DNA of 64,000 nt, taken from NCBI RefSeq assembly GCF_051106095.1, contig NC_135786.1, positions 27,245,001 through 27,309,000 of the forward strand, in the 5' to 3' direction. The position numbers and the translations under genes were made by a program. This DNA comes from Pogona vitticeps (Eukaryota; Chordata; Lepidosauria; Squamata; Agamidae). This document shows, one piece after another, positions 58,576 through 64,000 of this stretch. Below the pieces are notes generated by a model, which was given only the letters and a program-made list of their open reading frames with translations, was not told the origin of the DNA and did no database searches. Positions within the stretch are counted from its first letter, which is position 1, and each line of letters begins with the position of its first letter.

Positions 58576-60535
58576 TCCCTCCCGCTCTCTAGGTCTCAGA
58601 GTCTAGGAAATCAGGCCTGAGTGAAGCGCCAGAAAGCTGCCCAGATTCCCCTCCCGTCACCTCCCGGAGGCGCAGCTTCAAGGGCAGAGAGAGGCCTGTT
58701 TTAGAAACCGTCCCTTCGCAAGAGGTTCGCGGCTCCTTTTGGAGTTCAGTTTAGCTGGTTTTAGACAATAAAGAAAGATAAGGCACACTAAGCACTGGTG
58801 AGGCCCGACCTTTCCTTAGAGCTTCTTCCTCCTCAAGCCAGCGATGTAGCCATTCCCTCAGGTTAGGAATATCGCCCGGAAGCAGGCGCTGCTTCTCTTC
58901 TCGCGGAAGAGGAGCGCGTGTAGAAACTACACGGCGCTAGGAAAGGGAAGCGTGGGAGGAAACCATCCGGCAGTTTGGAAGTTGGGCAAACAGGATTCAG
59001 GCGAAAGTTTCTTCGGCTACCTTCCTAGAAGTTCCAGACCTATTGGGACACCGAAGGAAATTGGTCGTGTGAATGGCTATGCGTGGATGTGTGTGTGTGT
59101 GCGCGCGTGCGTGTGTGGGAACGCCACGTACAGGCTGCGATGCTACGCCTGCTTGCTTGGGTGCAAGGCTTACTTTTGTGTAAACACCTATAGCGCTACA
59201 ACGACCCTGACGCAAAACAGACCCCAGGGGGCCTTTTTGAAATATGCCCCTCCTGCCCATCCCAAACCCCCCATATTTTTGCCTCTTACAGATTACAGAA
59301 CTGAAACTTCGTTTTAAACGACCGGAGATGAGGGGAGGCGACAGAAGATGGTTCCCACACCCGCTTAGCTGTGCTTCAAATCCTGAGTTTGCCGCTGTAT
59401 AAAAAACGTTTTTAAAGAAATTTAGAGTGTTATCTTGCACGTGTACAGGCCATCAAGGACAGGGCAGTTGAGTAGAATGGAAGAAGGACCCCCCTGGAGG
59501 GGGGGGGGGAGACGGGTCGGTGGACCAGAGATAGATGTACGTGCGCAGTGCTTCTGAATGACAAAAGCATTGGAACAAGTGCTAAGAGGAAGAATTGATA
59601 AAATGGCTGATAGAGGTTTGATTAGGGAAGAATGAAGGACAGGGCTCTTTGCATTTTTTACTTAGAAGTGAGCTTCAGTGCATACTATGGGACATACTCA
59701 CTAGTCAGCACGTGCGTAGAACAGCCTACAGTCAACGTGGAAGATAAACTGAATGGTCGTACTGAAAGAGACGCGTACAGACGAACGGATATCACGGGGG
59801 AAATTTCAGGGGGGTGAAGTAATTGGTATATATACTGTATACATATATATAGAACGCATAGACTGATTCCGAATGCAAATACTAACTGTGATGGGAAGAT
59901 AAATGTGAATTAAAAGGAATGGGTAGGCAACTACACTATTCTGAATCCTCTCCCCCACACCCCGTGTGTATGTGTGAGCGTGTTTCTTCCCTCCGTGTTG
60001 TTTGCTCCAAAGCAGATTCATTCAGGGGAGCATCGGACGAAATTCGGCCGGCTCTCTGTGTAGCGGTTGGACGCCAGCCTCGAACCTTTTCTTTGGTAGA
60101 CCTGCCGGTCCGTCTTCTTTCGGCTCCTCGTTTCCTTGGGACATTTCTCACCCTTCCTAACTTTCTGGCGAGGAGAGGGTTAATTCCGAGCTCTCCATCA
60201 CGCTCTCGGGCCGGCTTAAGGAAGCGGCGGCGTATTTACTTTGAGCATCTCCCGCTCTCCATTCTGGATTCAGAACGATCGACACAAGCCTCATCTTGGG
60301 AAAAGGAGAGCGGGCATTTCTCCCCTCCCCTCCCCGCCCCGCCGCTCCCCTCCCCTTTTCGGCTCCTGTTTTCTAGTTGCAGCGGATGGAGCCCGGGAAG
60401 CGCAATCTGTGTTTGCAAAAGAGTTACTGAACCTTCCTGCCACGGTCCGTAGGCAGGTTTACCGGAAAGTAAGTACCATACACTTACTCCCTGGGTTATT
60501 TGCCGTGGACCACAGTGGGACTTATATGTCAAAGA

Positions 60536-60625
60536 GGTGTGTGTGTGTGTGTGTGTGTGTGTCTGTGTGTGTCTGTGTGTGTGTGAGTGAGTGAGTGAGT
60601 GAGAGAGAGAGAGAGAGAGAGAGAG
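60536..60625 (+). repeat. GT then GTGA/GA compound microsatellite
   Basis: GT units with a few CT changes pass into GTGA and then GA units. Confidence 0.92.
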
Positions 60626-60839
60626 GCGATTCAATTTCAGGATCCACTCAAACTTCCAACATCCACTCCTGAAACTTCACAGATACGGAGGCCGGTGATG
60701 GCTGTTCAGAACTGAGGGAAAGGTTGTTTCTGCAGATGCTGCAGCGGGACGCCTCCTGGGTTTGCTGGAAAGAGGACTTTCTCTCCGGCTAAACATCTCT
60801 CTTCAGTCAAAACCTTCGGAGCGCCTGACGATTGACTAA

Positions 60840-61030
60840 AGTCCCATCAACAGCGGGGATGATAGGAATCGTAGTCCAACTCGTCGCCTTACAGGTGGAC
60901 TGCAGTTCCCATTCTTTCCAATCGGAGTGATGGGAGTTGTAGTCCAACTTGGCGCTTTACCGGTGGACTGTAATTCCCACCATCGCCAACGGGGGTGATG
61001 GGAGTCGAAGTCCAATCCATTCGCAGGGCG
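60840..61030. repeat. Tandem repeat of about 65 bp, 2.5 units, with gggagttgtagtcca motif
   Basis: Units start gatgataggaatcgtagtcc (60,858), gatgggagttgtagtccaac (60,928) and gatgggagtcgaagtccaat (about 60,998). Each is followed by a cttta-c-ggtggact half that is roughly inverted. The motif also matches the ZNF143-type ACTACAATTCCC element on the reverse strand. Confidence 0.65.
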
Positions 61031-61130
61031 CCTTCTTGGGGATGGCTGCTCCCAGAGACCGCTTCTAGTTCCTTTCCTCCGTGAGGTTTAACCCCCGCCC
61101 TCCACATTTTACAAAGGCGTTCTTTCATCC

Positions 61131-62121
61131 ATCCGGACAGGATGCTGATCTTAGATGTGCTCTTCCTTCTTTCCCATTCACTTACTGACCCGCATGCGCA
61201 CTCATTTCCTTTCGCCTATTGATTGACAACAGAAATAGGAGCTGTCATGCACAGAGGAAGCAAGTGGAAAAGACAGGGAAGTATAAATACTGCCTAGGGA
61301 AAGTAGGAAGCAAGGGGCACCATGGGTCAGTTGCTCCTCCCTTTGTTTTAGATCACACAGGATTCAGTCTCAAGAGCACTTTCCCTCCGGATAGTGTTTG
61401 GGGGGCATACAAAAGAGAAACTGCATCAACTGATCTTAAAGTCACCCTCCTCCCAAATGTAATCCTGAAGGTTCCCGACAGCAGGTCTGTGAAAATGAAA
61501 TGAGATAAGACTGGAGAAGTGCAATGATTTCTCTTGTTTATGAAAGAATGCTAAGTCACCATCCTTGAACAGAACTCCCCTAAATTCCATTCCTCCAAGA
61601 GTGTGATCCCCAGATTAGATTGTTTGTATCTCAATTCTCCAAAGGAGTCCAACAACTACTGTAAATGGGAACAAGGCCTAATACAAGCTTGACTCTGATT
61701 TCCAGTGCTAGGACTAACTCTACATTAGAGTTAGTGCAATAAAGGCAAGAGCATCTTTGAGCATATACAGAGTTCTGTTGCTCTGCCACTAAGTGCAACC
61801 ATCCCTTACTGTGAATTGGGGATTAAGAATGGTAATGTTCAGGGCTCCTGGAATAGAAGATAAAACTTCAAGTTGGGCTTCAGCTCAACAACACTTACAC
61901 AATTCTGTGTTGGATCACAATACTGTGATGCATTTTAACACACATTTCACTGTGCACAAAGACCTTGATTTGGCTCAAAGACCAAACTGGGCATTTAACT
62001 GGGCATTTCGAAGAATCCTGATTCAATCTGGAGTGATTTGTAGCCCTGTCTATTTTATTCTGTGCATTGGGCCTGAACCGACTTGTAAAGCCTCTATTGA
62101 CTTGCACTGGAAAACTAACAT

Positions 62122-62220
<99 letters not shown>

Positions 62221-63559
62221 TATGCCGCCCATCTAGACATAGTCTACACTGGGCGGCTCGCAACATACAAGATAAAAACAATTTAAAATATATATTAACA
62301 GTTTTTCAACAATATATTAGGTAAAAGATAGCCTGGCTATCTTTTGTTTTTGCAATTATCTACATGAAATTTGGACATGTGATAGACCTTAAGGAAGGTA
62401 GTTAATGCTAGTTTTGGGGGATGTGTTTACTGAACTTTAGATCTTGCTTTTCAAATAAAAGTCCACAATGATTTATGCTCTGTCCAATTTTACTTGTGCT
62501 TCAGATCCAAGCTGATTTTAAAATCTGCTTTACCCTGGATCTGAATCCAGCCAACATGTTTCAGTCCAGGCCATATACAAATAAGTCTAAATCAGGTCAA
62601 TACAGTCGATAATTTGGGCTTCAGCTGAACCTAGTGCATAGCACTAGTTGCAGTGATGAATATCCTTTCATAACTGAGATGCTGGGGCCAAGAAAATTCA
62701 ATTTTCTATTCCTTCCCTTGGGCTGGCAACAGAGATAAGAAGTGGTTGAGGCTCCCATAAGGCCAAGTGAGAATATTTTGCTACTCGAAGCACAGTAGCA
62801 AATTGCACCCCCTCCCAAACAGTTGCCTTAGTCAAGGGTATAATATATATAATGGATTAGGGTATTTTAATATCACAGCCAGAAAATCTTACAAACACCT
62901 CCCCACAATTCTGGCAGTTAAAAATACAAGGATAACAAATCATGTTATGAACCATTTGCTGTCCTTTCATGACATCCCACATCAGTTACCTGGGGCAATT
63001 GCTTCCCCTGTATAATAGTAGAACTGACTCTCGATTCCCATATGCATATGATTCAGTGTGTCCTTACTCCCGTGGATGCAGACTTATTGTGGAGTATATT
63101 CTCTTCAAATCAGCCAGATGCCCTTCTCAGTAAATAATTCAGCCTATAAAAGTGCAGCATCTTGGATACCTGTCTGTGAATCTGCTCCATTGAAAACAGT
63201 GCGACTTTCTTTCAAGTAAATTTGCTTAGTAGCAGGAGGTTCACTTCTTAAGCCTAAAAGTTTATTGGCTGCCATGCTGTGGGAGTTCATTTCTGCAAGA
63301 TGTCGCAGTGGCCAGTACCTCAACAAGGGGCTTAGACAAACCAATGGAGGATCAGCCTGTCAGTAGCTACTGATCATGACAACTATGCTATCCACAGTAA
63401 CATAGGCAATGTGTCCCTCAATACTGGTGTAGATAAGTAAGAGTGTGCTGCTTGTAGTCACATCCTGCTTGTGGACGTGAGTGCAACAGCACACTCTTAC
63501 TTCCTGTTTACAGTATTTCTGACCAGTCACAGTGGGAATGCAATGCCACACAAGAGAGA
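61131..63559. other. No gene recognised
   Basis: Apart from the TTTA/LINE tail at 62.12 kb and palindromic MITE fragments near 63.04-63.24 kb, this is A+T-rich unique sequence without coding features. Confidence 0.5.
62118..62300 (-). mobile_element. LINE (CR1/L2-type) 3' tail with TTTA microsatellite
   Basis: The TTTA repeat (62120-62221) passes into TATGCCGCCCATCTAGAC and gggcggctcg. On the minus strand this is the common LINE tail '...gccgcccag...gatgggcggcatataaataaa'. The microsatellite grew from the 3' tail. Confidence 0.7.
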
Positions 63560-63920
63560 ATATGGCACACTGATTAGACAATCACTGAGAACACCCAGGT
63601 TCAAATTTCCACCTGGCCATAAAACTCAGAGGTGATCTTGGGCTAGTCAATATATCTCACCCTGACTAGGATAAATCAATACATCTTAATCCTGGTAGGG
63701 ATTCTGTAAGGATAAAAATGAAGATGGAGGAAAGAACCATATAAAGCAGTGGTTCTTAACCTTTGTTACTCGGATGCTTTTGAACTGCAACTCCCAGAAA
63801 CCCCAGTCAGGACAGCTGGTGGTGAAGGCTTCTGGGAGTTGCAGTCCAAAACTCCTGAGTAACCCAAGGTTAAGAAGCAGTGATATAAAGCACCTTGAAT
63901 CTTTTGGAAGAAAGACAGGC
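63560..63920 (+). mobile_element. tRNA-derived SINE interrupted by a hAT-like MITE
   Basis: The head has a B-box-like aggttcaaatttcc, and the body has gatcttgggctagtcaatat and gggattctgtaaggataaaa. The tail gaaccatataaag is split by the MITE at 63747-63882 and resumes as atataaagcaccttgaat. Confidence 0.7.
63747..63882. mobile_element. hAT-like MITE with 8-bp target duplication
   Basis: The inverted ends are CAGTGGTTCTTAACCTT and its near-complement AAGGTTAAGAAGCAGTG. It is flanked by a perfect 8-bp duplication atataaag (63739-63746 and 63883-63890), diagnostic of hAT insertion. It is 136 bp, a foldback, and non-coding. Confidence 0.9.
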
Positions 63921-64000
63921 CGTGAATGTAATACAGTACATTACATTTGGTCTGATCCAGGATGGCTTTTCTTAGGTTAACTTCATACCAGGGCCTTTGT

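Larger units (their letters stand above)
56750..61130. other. CpG-rich region downstream of MAFB, no recognisable gene
   Basis: CpG content rises again after the A+T-rich 3' region. The frames found here lack protein-family features and overlap GT/GA repeats. Apart from the tandem repeat at 60.84 kb and the microsatellites, little is repetitive. It could be a distal regulatory domain or a non-coding transcript. Confidence 0.4.

Overview
This is a vertebrate nuclear window, most likely from a squamate reptile (lizard or snake). The evidence is a single host gene, MAFB, plus a repeat set typical of squamates: a BovB-type RTE LINE, a CR1 LINE with the ATTCTATGA-type 3' end, Penelope-like ends, a Ngaro-type retroelement fossil, tRNA- and 5S-derived SINEs, and many short foldback DNA transposons. 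The species cannot be fixed from the sequence alone.

Layout. Positions 1-43,200 are a gene desert upstream of MAFB. They hold no supportable host gene, only interspersed repeats and several unique A+T-rich stretches that read like conserved non-coding elements. The largest repeats are the Ngaro fossil (17.77-19.80 kb) split by a Tigger-like DNA element, a Penelope-like fragment and a second Tigger-like element (19.84-21.47 kb), the BovB LINE (33.40-35.67 kb) and a CR1/foldback composite (37.01-37.86 kb). From about 43.2 kb the sequence becomes CpG-richer and poorer in repeats. The MAFB promoter (TATA box at 51,497), a long GC-rich 5' leader with one short uORF, the MAFB coding exon (52,377-53,351, plus strand) and a long A+T-rich 3' region follow. 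A second CpG-rich stretch with no recognisable gene runs from about 56.75 to 61.13 kb, and SINE/MITE/microsatellite sequence closes the window.

Main point. The MAFB stop codon overlaps a consensus 5' splice donor (AT|GTGAGT). About 2.09 kb downstream a strong 3' splice acceptor opens a short exon. Joined in frame, it would rebuild the terminal Met codon and add 14 residues (SVKGFYVALTKIPK). This matches the long/short C-terminal isoform arrangement known for the paralogue c-MAF. It is inferred from sequence only and can be tested with RNA data.

Most open reading frames elsewhere are chance or repeat-derived and are not listed.
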